A stretch of 64,000 nt of DNA from Pseudomonas pudica (GCF_015680405.1 NZ_JADLJS010000007.1:158059-222058); one strand, 5' to 3'; counted from the first letter of the stretch, positions 28,668 to 38,368 are shown. The notes: generated by a model from the sequence alone, not told the origin. Translations and numbers: made by a program.

Positions 28668-28695
28668 ATTGACCTGGAACGACGGTACAAGTTCC
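28668..28695 (-). promoter_or_regulatory. candidate extracytoplasmic-stress (sigma-E/AlgU) promoter of rpoH
   Basis: On the minus strand GGAACTT, 16 nt, TCAAT, which fits the sigma-E type consensus (GAACTT-N16/17-TCNNA). It lies 49 nt before the rpoH start. A sigma-70-like TTGACA is also present at 28709-28714 but with no convincing -10. Confidence 0.6.
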
Positions 28696-28730
28696 ATAGT
28701 GAAGAATTTGTCAATGCTGGCACGTAAAAA

Positions 28731-29753
28731 CTATCGCGGCGCCAGCTCGTTCAGATGGCGGGCCACTGCGATCCATGCACCGATATACCCCAACAGCACC
28801 GCTCCGATCAAGAGCGACAGACCATCGGACGCCGGCACCCCGCCCAGGGCGAAGTCGCTGCCGTACAGCCCGGACAGCCCTACCACCGCCTCGTTCAGCC
28901 AGTTCAGGCCAAACGCCAGTATGCCCCATGCGATCACACCTGCGCCCAGGCCATACAGTGCGCCCATATAGAGGAAAGGCCGCCGTACGTAGGCGTCTGT
29001 GCCACCGACCAGCTTGATCACTTCGATCTCGGTACGGCGGTTTTCAATATGTAGACGAATTGTGTTACCGATTACTAACAGCAGGGCAGATATCAGCATC
29101 ACGGCCAGGCCGAAGACGAAGCGGTCACCCAGCTTGAGAATGGCCGCCAGGCGCTCGACCCAAACCAGGTCGAGTTGCGCAACTTCCACCCGTGGCAGCT
29201 CCGACAGGCGCTGACGCAAGGCTTCCAGGGCCGGTTTGTCAACTTCGGTAGGGGTCACCACAACCACGCCAGGCAGCGGGTTGTCAGGAAGTTCACGCAG
29301 GGCTTCGCCCAGGCCGGACTGCTGCTGGAACTCCTCCAGCGCCTGCTCGCGGCTGACATACTGCGCGTCGGCCACGCCGGGCATGCCCTTGATCTCGTCG
29401 CGTAGCGCCTCGCCTTCGCGGCTGCTGGCATCAAGCTTGAGGTACAGCGAAATCTGCGCGGCGCGCTGCCACGAGCCGCCAAGCTTCTCGACGTTCTTCA
29501 GCAGCAACGACAGGCCCATGGGCATGCTCAGCGCCACCGCCATCACCAGGCAGGTGAAAAAGCTGCCGATCGGCTGCTTGCCCAGCCGGCGCAGGCTGTC
29601 AGCCAAGCTGGCACGGTGGCTTTCCAGCCAGGCATGCAGCAGCGTGCGGAAATCCGGGCCGTCATCGTCGTCGTGCTTTTTCTTCGCCGGTTGCGGGTCG
29701 GCCGGCTTCGGCGCAACCCGCTCGGAAACCTTTGGCGTACGTGTAGTGCTCAT
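28731..29753 (-). CDS. ftsX: cell-division protein FtsX
   Basis: Permease-like subunit of the FtsEX complex that controls septal peptidoglycan hydrolases. 340 residues: a charged cytoplasmic tail with a KKKHDDDDGPD stretch, first helix near 75-95, a periplasmic domain (100-205), and three further helices (about 218-240, 265-290, 310-330). Overlaps ftsE by 4 nt (ATGA). Confidence 0.96.
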   Translation of the reverse strand: MSTTRTPKVSERVAPKPADPQPAKKKHDDDDGPDFRTLLHAWLESHRASLADSLRRLGKQPIGSFFTCLVMAVALSMPMGLSLLLKNVEKLGGSWQRAAQISLYLKLDASSREGEALRDEIKGMPGVADAQYVSREQALEEFQQQSGLGEALRELPDNPLPGVVVVTPTEVDKPALEALRQRLSELPRVEVAQLDLVWVERLAAILKLGDRFVFGLAVMLISALLLVIGNTIRLHIENRRTEIEVIKLVGGTDAYVRRPFLYMGALYGLGAGVIAWGILAFGLNWLNEAVVGLSGLYGSDFALGGVPASDGLSLLIGAVLLGYIGAWIAVARHLNELAPR

Positions 29754-30421
29754 TGCCCGGCCTCCCCATCGCCGATCAAGCGGCCGCGCTGCAAGGTCAG
29801 CATGCGGTGGCGCATGCGCGCAATCAGTGCCAGGTCGTGGCTGGCGATCAATACCGTGGTACCCAGGCGGTTGATGTCCTCGAACACCCCCATGATCTCC
29901 GCGGCCAGGCGCGGGTCGAGGTTACCGGTGGGTTCGTCGGCCAGCAGCAGGGCTGGCTGGTGGACGATGGCGCGGGCGATGCCCACCCGCTGCTGCTGCC
30001 CGGTGGACAGATCGGCAGGAAACAGCTCGCCCTTGTCGGCCAGCGACACACGCTCCAGCGCCGAGTCCACGCGCTTGGCAACCTCGGCCTTGGACAGGCC
30101 GAGAATCTGCAGCGGCAAGGCAATGTTGTTGAACACGGTACGGTCGAACAACAGCTGGTGATTCTGGAACACCACGCCGATCTGCCGGCGCAGGAATGGA
30201 ATCTGCGAATTGCTGATCTGGCCCAGGTCCTGTCCGGCCAGCATCAGCTTGCCGCTGGTCGGGCGTTCCATGGCCAGCAGCAGGCGCAGCAAGGTGCTCT
30301 TGCCCGCGCCCGAGTGGCCGGTGACGAACAGGAATTCGCCCCGGCGCGCCCGGAAACTCAGCTCATGCAAACCCACATGACCATTGGGATAGCGCTTGGC
30401 AACCTGTTCGAATCGGATCAT
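29750..30421 (-). CDS. ftsE: cell-division ATP-binding protein FtsE
   Basis: ABC ATPase partner of FtsX. 223 residues; Walker A GHSGAGKST near 36-44, Q-loop VFQNHQLL, signature LSTGQQQRVGIARA, Walker B LLLADEPTGNLD and switch His in IASHDLAL. Two nt after ftsY, so ftsY-ftsE-ftsX form one operon. Confidence 0.98.
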   Translation of the reverse strand: MIRFEQVAKRYPNGHVGLHELSFRARRGEFLFVTGHSGAGKSTLLRLLLAMERPTSGKLMLAGQDLGQISNSQIPFLRRQIGVVFQNHQLLFDRTVFNNIALPLQILGLSKAEVAKRVDSALERVSLADKGELFPADLSTGQQQRVGIARAIVHQPALLLADEPTGNLDPRLAAEIMGVFEDINRLGTTVLIASHDLALIARMRHRMLTLQRGRLIGDGEAGQ

Positions 30422-30423
30422 GT

Positions 30424-31935
30424 TCAGTCTCGCTCGGCGAACAGAGCCTTGACGAACGGCTCGGCTTCGAAGGTACGCAGGTCGTCGATGCCTTCACCGA
30501 CACCGATGAAGCGGATCGGCAGCTTGAACTGCTTGGCCAGGGCAAAGATCACCCCGCCCTTGGCAGTGCCGTCCAGCTTGGTCAGGGCCAGGCCGGTCAG
30601 TTCGACGCTCTGGTTGAAGTACTTGGCCTGGCTGATGGCATTCTGGCCGGTGCCAGCATCGAGTACCAGCAGCACTTCGTGCGGCGCCTCGGCGTCGAGC
30701 TTGCCGATGACCCGGCGGACCTTCTTCAGCTCTTCCATCAGGTTGTCTTTGGTGTGCAGACGGCCAGCGGTGTCGGCGATCAGCACATCGACACCACGAG
30801 CCTTGGCGGCCTGTACGGCATCGAAGATCACCGAAGCGGAGTCGGCGCCGGTGTGCTGGGCGATCACCGGGATCTGGTTACGCTCGCCCCACACCTGCAG
30901 CTGCTCGACCGCAGCAGCACGGAAGGTGTCGCCAGCAGCCAGCATCACTTTCTTGCCTTCGAGCTGCAGCTTCTTGGCCAGTTTGCCAATGGTGGTGGTC
31001 TTGCCGGCGCCGTTCACACCGACCACCAGGATCACATAGGGCTTGTTCTGCGCCTGTACCACCAGCGGCTGCTCGACCGGGCGCAGCAGCGCAGCCAGTT
31101 CTTCCTGCAACGACTTGTACAGGGCATCGGCGTCGGCCAGCTGCTTGCGGGCAACCTTCTGGGTAAGGTTCTGGACGATGGTCGAAGTGGCTTCCACGCC
31201 AACGTCGGCAGTCAGCAGGCGGGTTTCGATCTCGTCGAGCAGGTCGTCGTCGATGACCTTCTTGCCCAGGAACAGGCTGGCCATGCCCTCGCCGATGCTG
31301 GCGCTGGTCTTCGACAGGCCCTGCTTGAGGCGGGCGAAGAAGCCGGGCTTGGCCTGCTCGGTCTGTGCGGCGACCGGGGCTGCAGCCACAGGGGCAGCAG
31401 GCTCTGGCGCTGGGCGCTCCGGGATGGCGGGCGGCGCTTTGGGCTCCAGATCCGGCACCAGGGCCACGGGCTCTTCGGCAACCGGCAGCACCAGGTTGCT
31501 GACAGGTGCGGCCGATTCGACGACCGGGGCTGGCTCGACCGGCACCGCCTGCAAGGGCATTGACGCGACCGGCTGCGGTGCAGGTGCCACCAGCGGCGGG
31601 GACGCGACCGGCTCGGGTTCAGGGGCCTGCAACGGTTGGGAAGCAACCGGTTCGGGGACAGGGGCCTCGACCACCGGGGATTGGACGGGTGCGGCGACCT
31701 GCTGCGGTTCTGTCAGCTGCGGAGCCGCAGGGGCCTGAACCGGTTCAGGGGCCTGTGGCACTTCGGCGGTAGAACCCTCGACCGGAGCGGCTGCAGGCTG
31801 CTCGACGGCTGGGGGTTCATCCGCGGGCACTTCCGTTGCCACAGGTTGCTGCGGTTTCTTGCGAAACCAGCTGAACAGGCCTTTCTTCTCACCAGCCTCG
31901 GCTGGCGCTTTTTTGTCGTCGTTGGAACCAAACAT
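30424..31935 (-). CDS. ftsY: signal recognition particle receptor FtsY
   Basis: Receptor GTPase that brings SRP-ribosome complexes to the membrane. 503 residues: an acidic, Pro/Ala/Val-rich A domain (1-200) with several PVAS-x-PL repeats, a helical N domain from about 205 and the G domain with GVNGAGKTTTIGKLA, DTFRAAAVEQL, DTAGRLHTKDNLMEEL and TKLDGTAKGG. The A domain is low complexity and likely varies in length between strains. First gene of ftsYEX. Confidence 0.97.
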   Translation of the reverse strand: MFGSNDDKKAPAEAGEKKGLFSWFRKKPQQPVATEVPADEPPAVEQPAAAPVEGSTAEVPQAPEPVQAPAAPQLTEPQQVAAPVQSPVVEAPVPEPVASQPLQAPEPEPVASPPLVAPAPQPVASMPLQAVPVEPAPVVESAAPVSNLVLPVAEEPVALVPDLEPKAPPAIPERPAPEPAAPVAAAPVAAQTEQAKPGFFARLKQGLSKTSASIGEGMASLFLGKKVIDDDLLDEIETRLLTADVGVEATSTIVQNLTQKVARKQLADADALYKSLQEELAALLRPVEQPLVVQAQNKPYVILVVGVNGAGKTTTIGKLAKKLQLEGKKVMLAAGDTFRAAAVEQLQVWGERNQIPVIAQHTGADSASVIFDAVQAAKARGVDVLIADTAGRLHTKDNLMEELKKVRRVIGKLDAEAPHEVLLVLDAGTGQNAISQAKYFNQSVELTGLALTKLDGTAKGGVIFALAKQFKLPIRFIGVGEGIDDLRTFEAEPFVKALFAERD

Positions 31936-32165
31936 GGAAGACGGCTATCTCAGGGTAGCGATGGGCCAGCTATGGCGCATCGGGAATTCTCTCTACGCAG
32001 AACAGACTATCTTGAAGCCGGCTGGTTCATGCGCAACGTTTTGTCTTAGTGTCCTGCGGGCCAGAACGGCGACAGGCATGGTCGCCAGGCAACCGGATCA
32101 GTATCCTAGCACCTCCTGGCCCGCCGACGCTAAACCAGCGGGCCGCCGAACAGGTTAAACACCGT

Positions 32166-33521
32166 ATGAATGCTCTAGCCCGCCGCGCCGCTGGCCTGTT
32201 GCTCGGCACGCTCTGCCTGCCGCTCGCGGCTTTCGCCGCCGATGTGCAACCCACCCACGAATTCATCCTCGACAACGGCCTGAAAGTAGTCGTGCGCGAG
32301 GACCACCGCGCCCCGGTTGTGGTCTCGCAGATCTGGTACAAGGTTGGCTCAAGCTACGAAACCCCTGGCCAGACCGGCTTGTCCCACGCGCTGGAACACA
32401 TGATGTTCAAGGGCAGCGCCAAGGTCGGCCCTGGCGAGGCCTCACGTATCCTGCGTGACATTGGCGCCGAAGAAAACGCTTTCACCAGCGACGACTACAC
32501 CGCCTATTACCAGGTACTGGCCCGCGACCGCCTGCCAGTGGCCCTGGAACTGGAGGCCGACCGCCTGGCCAGCCTGCGCCTGCCCGCCGACGAGTTCAGC
32601 CGCGAAATCGAGGTAATCAAGGAAGAACGCCGCCTGCGCACCGACGACCAGCCCAACGCCAAGGCGTTCGAGCTGTTCCGCGCCATGGCCTACCCGGCCA
32701 GCGGCTACCACACCCCGACCATCGGCTGGATGGCCGACCTGGAGCGCATGAAGGTCGAGGAACTGCGCCACTGGTACGAATCCTGGTACGCCCCCAACAA
32801 TGCCACCCTGGTGGTGGTCGGCGATGTCACCGCCGATGAGGTCAAAGGCCTGGCGCAAAAGTACTTCGGCAGCATCCCCAAACGTGCCGTGCCGCCGGCC
32901 AAGTTGCCGCTCGAACTGGCCGAACCAGGCCAGCGCCAGCTGACCCTGCACGTGCGCACCCAGTTACCGAGCCTGATCTACGGTTTCAACGTACCTGGCC
33001 TGTCCACTGCCAAGGAACCGCGTACGGTGCATGCCCTGCGCCTGATCTCGGCGCTGCTCGACGGCGGCTACAGCGCTCGCATGCCGGCACGCCTGGAACG
33101 TGGCCAGGAGCTGGTGGCCGGTGCTTCGTCCAGCTACAACGCCTTCACCCGCGGCGACAGCCTGTTCCTGATCTCGGCCACGCCGAACGTGCAGAAGCAG
33201 AAATCCCTCGCCGATGTCGAGAAAGGCGTCTGGCAGCTGCTGGATGAACTCAAGATCACCCCTCCAAGCGCCGAAGAGCTGGAGCGCGTACGCGCCCAGG
33301 TCATTGCCGGCCTGGTCTACGACCGCGATTCCATCAGCAGCCAGGCCACCACCATCGGCCAGCTGGAAACCGTAGGCCTTTCCTGGAAGCTGATCGACAG
33401 CGAGCTGGACGAACTCAAGCGCGTTACCCCGCAGGACATCCAGAACGCCGCGCGCACCTACTTCACCCGCGAACGCCTGAGCGTTGCCCATGTATTGCCC
33501 GAGGAGTCCGCTCATGAGTGA
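32166..33521 (+). CDS. exported M16 zinc peptidase, catalytic subunit
   Basis: 451 residues with a Sec signal (GLLLGTLCLPLAAFA, cleavage after AFA) and the M16 zinc motif His74-Ala-Leu-Glu77-His78 in GLSHALEHMMF, with the distal Glu in VIKEERRLRTDD. Architecture is the half-size M16B type that works with a second subunit. The next gene overlaps by 8 nt and supplies that partner. Divergent from ftsY. Substrate unknown; periplasmic peptide turnover is an inference. Confidence 0.93.
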   Translation: MNALARRAAGLLLGTLCLPLAAFAADVQPTHEFILDNGLKVVVREDHRAPVVVSQIWYKVGSSYETPGQTGLSHALEHMMFKGSAKVGPGEASRILRDIGAEENAFTSDDYTAYYQVLARDRLPVALELEADRLASLRLPADEFSREIEVIKEERRLRTDDQPNAKAFELFRAMAYPASGYHTPTIGWMADLERMKVEELRHWYESWYAPNNATLVVVGDVTADEVKGLAQKYFGSIPKRAVPPAKLPLELAEPGQRQLTLHVRTQLPSLIYGFNVPGLSTAKEPRTVHALRLISALLDGGYSARMPARLERGQELVAGASSSYNAFTRGDSLFLISATPNVQKQKSLADVEKGVWQLLDELKITPPSAEELERVRAQVIAGLVYDRDSISSQATTIGQLETVGLSWKLIDSELDELKRVTPQDIQNAARTYFTRERLSVAHVLPEESAHE

Positions 33522-35004
33522 TCGCCGCGCACCACGCCCAACCCTGCTGGCCACGGGCATTCGCGCCCTGGCGCTGGCAGCGGTGCTGGCCGCCCCGGCC
33601 ATGGCCGACAACGCCGCCAAGGCCGATACCAACGCGGCACGCCCGGCCAACACCTTGCAGTCTCTGGCCGAGCTGGATGGCAAGGCGCCCAGCCGGCGCC
33701 AGTTGAACATCCAGCACTGGAACACCGCTGAAGGCGCCCGGGTATTGTTCGTCGAGGCCCGCGAACTGCCGATGTTCGACCTGCGCGTCACCTTCGCTGC
33801 CGGCAGCAGCCAGGATGGCGGCACGCCAGGCCTGGCCGCCCTGACCAACGCCATGCTCAACGAGGGCGTGGCCGGCAAGGACGTGACTGCCATCGCCGCA
33901 GGCTTCGAGGGCCTGGGCGCCGACTTTGGCAACGGTTCCTATCGCGATATGGCCGTGGCCTCGCTACGCAGCCTCAGCGCCAAGGACAAGCGCGAGCCAG
34001 CACTCAAGCTGTTCACCGAGGTGACCGGCAAGCCTACCTTCCCCGAGGACGCCTTCAAGCGCATCAAGAACCAGATGCTGGCCGGCTTCGAATACGAGAA
34101 GCAGAACCCCGGCAAGGTCGCCAGCAAGGCGTTGTTCGCCAACCTCTACGGCGACCACCCCTACGCACACCCGAGCGATGGCACCGCCGAGAGTATCAAT
34201 GCCATCAGCCTGGCACAGCTGCGCGCTTTCCATACCAAGGCCTACACTGGCGGCAATGCGGTCATTGCCCTGGTTGGCGACCTCAGCCGTAGCGAGGCCG
34301 AAGGCATAGCTGCCCAGGTATCCGCCGGCCTGCCCAAGGGCCCGGCACTGGCAGCACCGGCACAACCCGCTGAAACCTACCCGAGCCTCAACCACATCGA
34401 TTTTCCGTCGTCACAGACTCACCTGATGCTCGCCGCATTAGGTATCGACCGCCAGGATCCGGATTGGCCAGCGCTGTCGCTGGGCAACCAGATTCTCGGT
34501 GGTGGCGCCTTTGGTACCCGATTGATGAGCGAGGTGCGCGAGAAGCGCGGCTTGACCTACGGCGTGTACTCGGCATTCAGCCCGATGCAGGTACGGGGCC
34601 CGTTCATGATCAACCTGCAAACCCGTGCCGAGCTGAGCGAAGGCACCCTCAAGCTGGTGCAGGAAATTCTCGCCGACTACCTCAACACCGGCCCTACCCA
34701 GCAAGAACTGGACGACGCCAAGCGCGAGTTGGCCGGGAGTTTCCCACTGTCCAATGCAAGCAATGCGAGCATCGTCGGCCAACTGGGCGCCATCGGTTTC
34801 TACAACCTGCCACTGACCTGGCTGGAGGACTTCATGCAGCAGTCCCAGGCACTCACGGTCGAGCAGGTCAAGGCAGCCATGAACAAACACCTGTCAGCGG
34901 ATAAACTGGTGATGGTCACCGTGGGCCCGAAAGTGCCACAGAAGCCGCTGCCTGCCCCCACTGACAAGCCCTCCGAGCAGCCGCTCGGGGTACCGGAGCA
35001 CTAA
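33514..35004 (+). CDS. exported M16 family partner subunit, no zinc motif
   Basis: 496 residues with an N-terminal export signal (LLATGIRALALAAVLAAPAMA). The HxxEH motif is missing (ALTNAMLNEG at the equivalent place) but the R/Y substrate-binding motif in the C-terminal half is kept (EKRGLTYGVYS), as in the non-catalytic half of M16B heterodimers. It starts 8 nt inside the catalytic gene. The last 20 residues are Pro/Lys rich. Confidence 0.92.
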   Translation: MSDRRAPRPTLLATGIRALALAAVLAAPAMADNAAKADTNAARPANTLQSLAELDGKAPSRRQLNIQHWNTAEGARVLFVEARELPMFDLRVTFAAGSSQDGGTPGLAALTNAMLNEGVAGKDVTAIAAGFEGLGADFGNGSYRDMAVASLRSLSAKDKREPALKLFTEVTGKPTFPEDAFKRIKNQMLAGFEYEKQNPGKVASKALFANLYGDHPYAHPSDGTAESINAISLAQLRAFHTKAYTGGNAVIALVGDLSRSEAEGIAAQVSAGLPKGPALAAPAQPAETYPSLNHIDFPSSQTHLMLAALGIDRQDPDWPALSLGNQILGGGAFGTRLMSEVREKRGLTYGVYSAFSPMQVRGPFMINLQTRAELSEGTLKLVQEILADYLNTGPTQQELDDAKRELAGSFPLSNASNASIVGQLGAIGFYNLPLTWLEDFMQQSQALTVEQVKAAMNKHLSADKLVMVTVGPKVPQKPLPAPTDKPSEQPLGVPEH

Positions 35005-35606
35005 TGCCAAGATCCACCCCTCCCTCCCGCCCGCAACCGGGCCAAAGCAAGGGCCAGGGCCACCTGCGCATCATCGCCGGCGAATGGCGCAGCCGCCGTC
35101 TGGCGGTGCCGGACGGCGAAGGCCTGCGGCCAACGCCCGACCGCGTGCGCGAAACCCTGTTCAACTGGCTGGCGCCCTATATCGAGGGCGCCCGCGTGCT
35201 GGACGCCTTTACCGGTAGCGGCGCCCTGGTGCTCGAAGCCCTGTCCCGCGGGGCCGAGGACGCCGTCGCGCTGGACAGCAACCCGGCGGCCATCGCCAAC
35301 CTGAAGAACAACCTCGAGATCCTGCGCTGCCCGCGCGGGCAAATCCTGCAGACCGACGCCCTGCGCTATCTGCAAGGCCCGGCCAAGCACCAGTTCGACG
35401 TGGTATTCCTCGACCCGCCGTTCCACCAGAACCTGCTGGCCGAAACCTGCAACCTGCTGGAACAGAACCAGTGGCTGCGCGAACAGGCGTGGATCTATAC
35501 CGAAAGCGAGGCGGCACCATCGGCTTTGCAGTTGCCGGGCAACTGGCGCCTGCATCGCGAGAAGAAGACCGGCCAGGTGCATTACGCACTTTGGCAACGG
35601 GGTTGA
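35004..35606 (+). CDS. rsmD: 16S rRNA (guanine-966-N2)-methyltransferase
   Basis: 200 residues; RIIAGEWRSRRL near the N-terminus, SAM motif VLDAFTGSGALVLEALSRGA and the catalytic DPPF in VVFLDPPFHQNLL. The start overlaps the stop of the preceding M16 gene by one base (TAATG), so it is coupled to the peptidase pair. Confidence 0.96.
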   Translation: MPRSTPPSRPQPGQSKGQGHLRIIAGEWRSRRLAVPDGEGLRPTPDRVRETLFNWLAPYIEGARVLDAFTGSGALVLEALSRGAEDAVALDSNPAAIANLKNNLEILRCPRGQILQTDALRYLQGPAKHQFDVVFLDPPFHQNLLAETCNLLEQNQWLREQAWIYTESEAAPSALQLPGNWRLHREKKTGQVHYALWQRG

Positions 35607-35700
35607 CCCTATAACCCTGGGCTGCCGTATTTAGTTACCACAAACCTGCCGCCTTCATGGCTGAAGCTGCTCCTCCGATTCCTGCAGGAGCACTTCAACC

Positions 35701-37002
35701 ATGACCAACCACCACGCCCCACCCGCGCCGGCAGGCTCGGTACACACCTTTACCCTTGCCAACGGCCTGCGCGTCTACCTGCGTGAAGACAACCGCGCAC
35801 CGCTGGTCAGTGTACAGCTTTGGTACCACGTAGGCTCCAGCTACGAGCCCGAAGGCCACACCGGGCTGTCCCATGCCCTGGAGCATCTGCTGTTCGAAGG
35901 CAGCAGCAAACTGGCTCCTGGCCAGTATTCCGCACTCATGAGCCACTTGGGCGGTGACCCGAATGCCTATACCTACGCCGATGCAACGGTCTTTCCGCTG
36001 ACATTGCCTCGCAACCGCCTGGAGATTGCACTGGAGGCCATGGCCGACGTCATGGCCAGTGCCACCCTGAGCGACGTGCCTTTTGCCCGTGAGTTGGCTG
36101 TCGTCATGGCTGAGCGACGCGAGGATATCGACAACAGCCCCTTGGCACTGGCACTTGAACATCACCAGTTGCTGGCCTATGGCGACAGCGGCTATGGCCC
36201 CCCAGTGACCGGGCACAAGACCGACCTCGGCCATATGACCCTGGCGGCGGCGCGCACTTGGTACCAGTCCTGGTACCACCCCAACAATGCCACGCTCGCC
36301 GTGGCCGGTGACATCGCGCTGGCCCAGCTACAAAAGCTGGTGACACGACACTTTGCAGCGATCCCCGCCAACCGCCTGCCAACACGGCAAATACCAACAA
36401 TGCCCTCAGGGCAGGTTCGGCGCAGCCAGACCCTGCGCTGGCATGGCCTATACACCGGAGTGGTCGTCAGCTTCAACCTTCCCAGTCAATGCACTGCGCG
36501 CTCAAGTTCACAAGCCTACGCGCTGCGCCTACTGCCGGAGATCCTTGCTGAAGGCCACGCCAGTACGCTACAGCGCCTGTTGGTGGTAGACGCTCCGCTA
36601 CTGCAAGGCCTGAGAGCGACCTATGAGCCTTGGCAGCGCGGTGACAGCCTGCTGACCCTCTACGCGTTCTGCAGCCCACAAGTTACACCGGAGGCTGCCG
36701 CAGAAAGGTTGATGCTGGAAATCGAAGCGTTCCGCCAGTCGGCCCCCTCCAAGGAAGACCTTGAACGCGCCAAGGCTCGCCTGCTGGCCAGGCAGCTGTT
36801 CGAAAGGGACGACATCGGCAAACAGGCAGAGGCCATCGGCAAACAGGCCGCCTGCGGCCTGGACCCTGTTGCCCTGGACGATGAGCGGCAAGCCATCGAA
36901 GCCGTGACAGCCGAGCAGGTAGGTCTGGTTGCGTTGGAGTTCCTGACTGAAGCCCGCGCGGCCATCACCTTCATGCACCACAAGGAGAGCACCGATGAAT
37001 GA
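35701..37002 (+). CDS. second M16 zinc peptidase subunit, apparently cytosolic
   Basis: 433 residues beginning MTNHHAPPAPAGSVHTFTLA, with no signal peptide or membrane helix. The zinc motif is intact (His58-Ala-Leu-Glu61-His62 in GLSHALEHLLFEG, distal Glu in VVMAERREDID). It is clearly a paralogue of the exported subunit at 32166 but diverged. A good ribosome site (AGGAG) lies upstream. Paired with the next gene by an 8-nt overlap. It could process or degrade cytosolic peptides; substrate unknown. Confidence 0.9.
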   Translation: MTNHHAPPAPAGSVHTFTLANGLRVYLREDNRAPLVSVQLWYHVGSSYEPEGHTGLSHALEHLLFEGSSKLAPGQYSALMSHLGGDPNAYTYADATVFPLTLPRNRLEIALEAMADVMASATLSDVPFARELAVVMAERREDIDNSPLALALEHHQLLAYGDSGYGPPVTGHKTDLGHMTLAAARTWYQSWYHPNNATLAVAGDIALAQLQKLVTRHFAAIPANRLPTRQIPTMPSGQVRRSQTLRWHGLYTGVVVSFNLPSQCTARSSSQAYALRLLPEILAEGHASTLQRLLVVDAPLLQGLRATYEPWQRGDSLLTLYAFCSPQVTPEAAAERLMLEIEAFRQSAPSKEDLERAKARLLARQLFERDDIGKQAEAIGKQAACGLDPVALDDERQAIEAVTAEQVGLVALEFLTEARAAITFMHHKESTDE

Positions 37003-38368
37003 CATGATCGAGCGCACGCCGCAGCAGGCTGCAGCCAACGGAAACTACAGTGGCTTGGTCTCGGCCCGGGGTGTTGACCTGGACCAGCTCGAACCCCTTC
37101 GGACACAGGTGCAGACGTGGACCACGAAGGCAGGCACAGGCGTGAAGTTCGTCGAAGCCCGCGGGTTGCCTATCGTCGATGTGGTTTTACGGTTCAAGGC
37201 CGGCACGACCCAGGACTCCTTGCAACCCGGCCTGGCAGCTTTGACGCTGTACATGCTCGACGAGGGCAGCCGGCGCTACACCGGTGCCCAGCAGGCGGAG
37301 CGCATGGAGCGCCTGGGCGCGATCATGGAAAAGCAGATACGCCTGGAGCACGCAACGCTGAGCCTGCGCAGCTTGAGCACGAAAACGATACTCGAGCCGG
37401 CCTTGGAAGTGTTTACCGACCTCGTGGCACAGCCTGCTTTCCCCGCGCCGGCACTGGAGAAGATCAAGCGTCAGCTCGTGCAGCACAACGTTTCACGTGA
37501 ACGGCGCCCCAGCCTCCGGGCGCGCAGCGAGGCGTTTCGACATTTGTTCAAAGGCCATCCCTATGACAACCCGCTGGGCAGCACCATTCAAGGTGTGGAC
37601 GCCGTCAGCCGTGAGCACTTGCGGGCATTCCACCAACGCGCCTACAGCGCCAGCAACCTGGAAATGGTGCTTGTCGGAGACCTGGCTCTGAGCGAGGCCC
37701 AAGCCATCGCGCAACAGATCAGCCAGGCTTTGCCGCAAGGCTGGTCCGCGGTCGACCTGCCAGCCGTCCCGGCAGCGACACCCGCAACCATCAACGTCGA
37801 ACAGCCCGGTGCCAGCAGTGCTGTGCTGGTGGCACTGCCTATGAACGTCCCCGCCAATGACCCGGAATTCCAAGCCTTGGTCTTGGCCAGTGAAGTGCTG
37901 GGTTCAGGCCTCGAATCGCGTCTGATGGTGGAACTGCGCCAACGTCGCGGGCTGACCTACGGCATCTACAGCCATGCCTCGCCGTTGAGTTCCGGTGGGT
38001 TGTTCACAATCGAGTGGGAGGTCGCGCCACGCTACGTGCAAGCCACGCAAGAACTGGTAACAGCCGTGCTGCGCGATTTCATCGAGCACGGGCCAACCCA
38101 GGCCGAACTAAAGCTGGCACGCAAACAGCTGGCTGGGCAGTTGCTGCGTGGCATCGCGCAGAACAACAGCCTCGCAGCATTGCTTACGGAGATCACCCGG
38201 CAAAACCAACCAGAGGACCATCTGAACGGCTACATCGAACGCATCGAAAGGCTGAGCCCGGCGGATATTCGCGCGATAATGCAACGCCGGCTTGACCTGA
38301 ACTACAAGGTGTTGGTCAGTGTCGGCCCACGTGTCGTCCAGCAGCAGCTGCCAGCCACCGACCAATAG
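36995..38368 (+). CDS. second M16 partner subunit, no zinc motif, apparently cytosolic
   Basis: 457 residues starting MNDMIERTPQQAAANGNYSG, no export signal. HxxEH is replaced (ALTLYMLDEG), whereas the R/Y motif RRGLTYGIYSHAS is kept, so it should form a heterodimer with the product of the preceding gene. It overlaps that gene by 8 nt, the same overlap geometry as in the first M16 pair, which suggests the pair was duplicated as a unit. Confidence 0.9.
   Translation: MNDMIERTPQQAAANGNYSGLVSARGVDLDQLEPLRTQVQTWTTKAGTGVKFVEARGLPIVDVVLRFKAGTTQDSLQPGLAALTLYMLDEGSRRYTGAQQAERMERLGAIMEKQIRLEHATLSLRSLSTKTILEPALEVFTDLVAQPAFPAPALEKIKRQLVQHNVSRERRPSLRARSEAFRHLFKGHPYDNPLGSTIQGVDAVSREHLRAFHQRAYSASNLEMVLVGDLALSEAQAIAQQISQALPQGWSAVDLPAVPAATPATINVEQPGASSAVLVALPMNVPANDPEFQALVLASEVLGSGLESRLMVELRQRRGLTYGIYSHASPLSSGGLFTIEWEVAPRYVQATQELVTAVLRDFIEHGPTQAELKLARKQLAGQLLRGIAQNNSLAALLTEITRQNQPEDHLNGYIERIERLSPADIRAIMQRRLDLNYKVLVSVGPRVVQQQLPATDQ

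Noticed and set aside
28709..28730. Possible sigma-54 promoter (TGGCAC) between rpoH and ftsX
   Set aside because: The -12 TTGC element is missing and the orientation is away from rpoH.
35701..38368. Assignment of the second M16 pair to PQQ maturation (PqqF)
   Set aside because: No pqqA-E genes nearby, and half-size subunits with clear similarity to the neighbouring exported pair explain it better.
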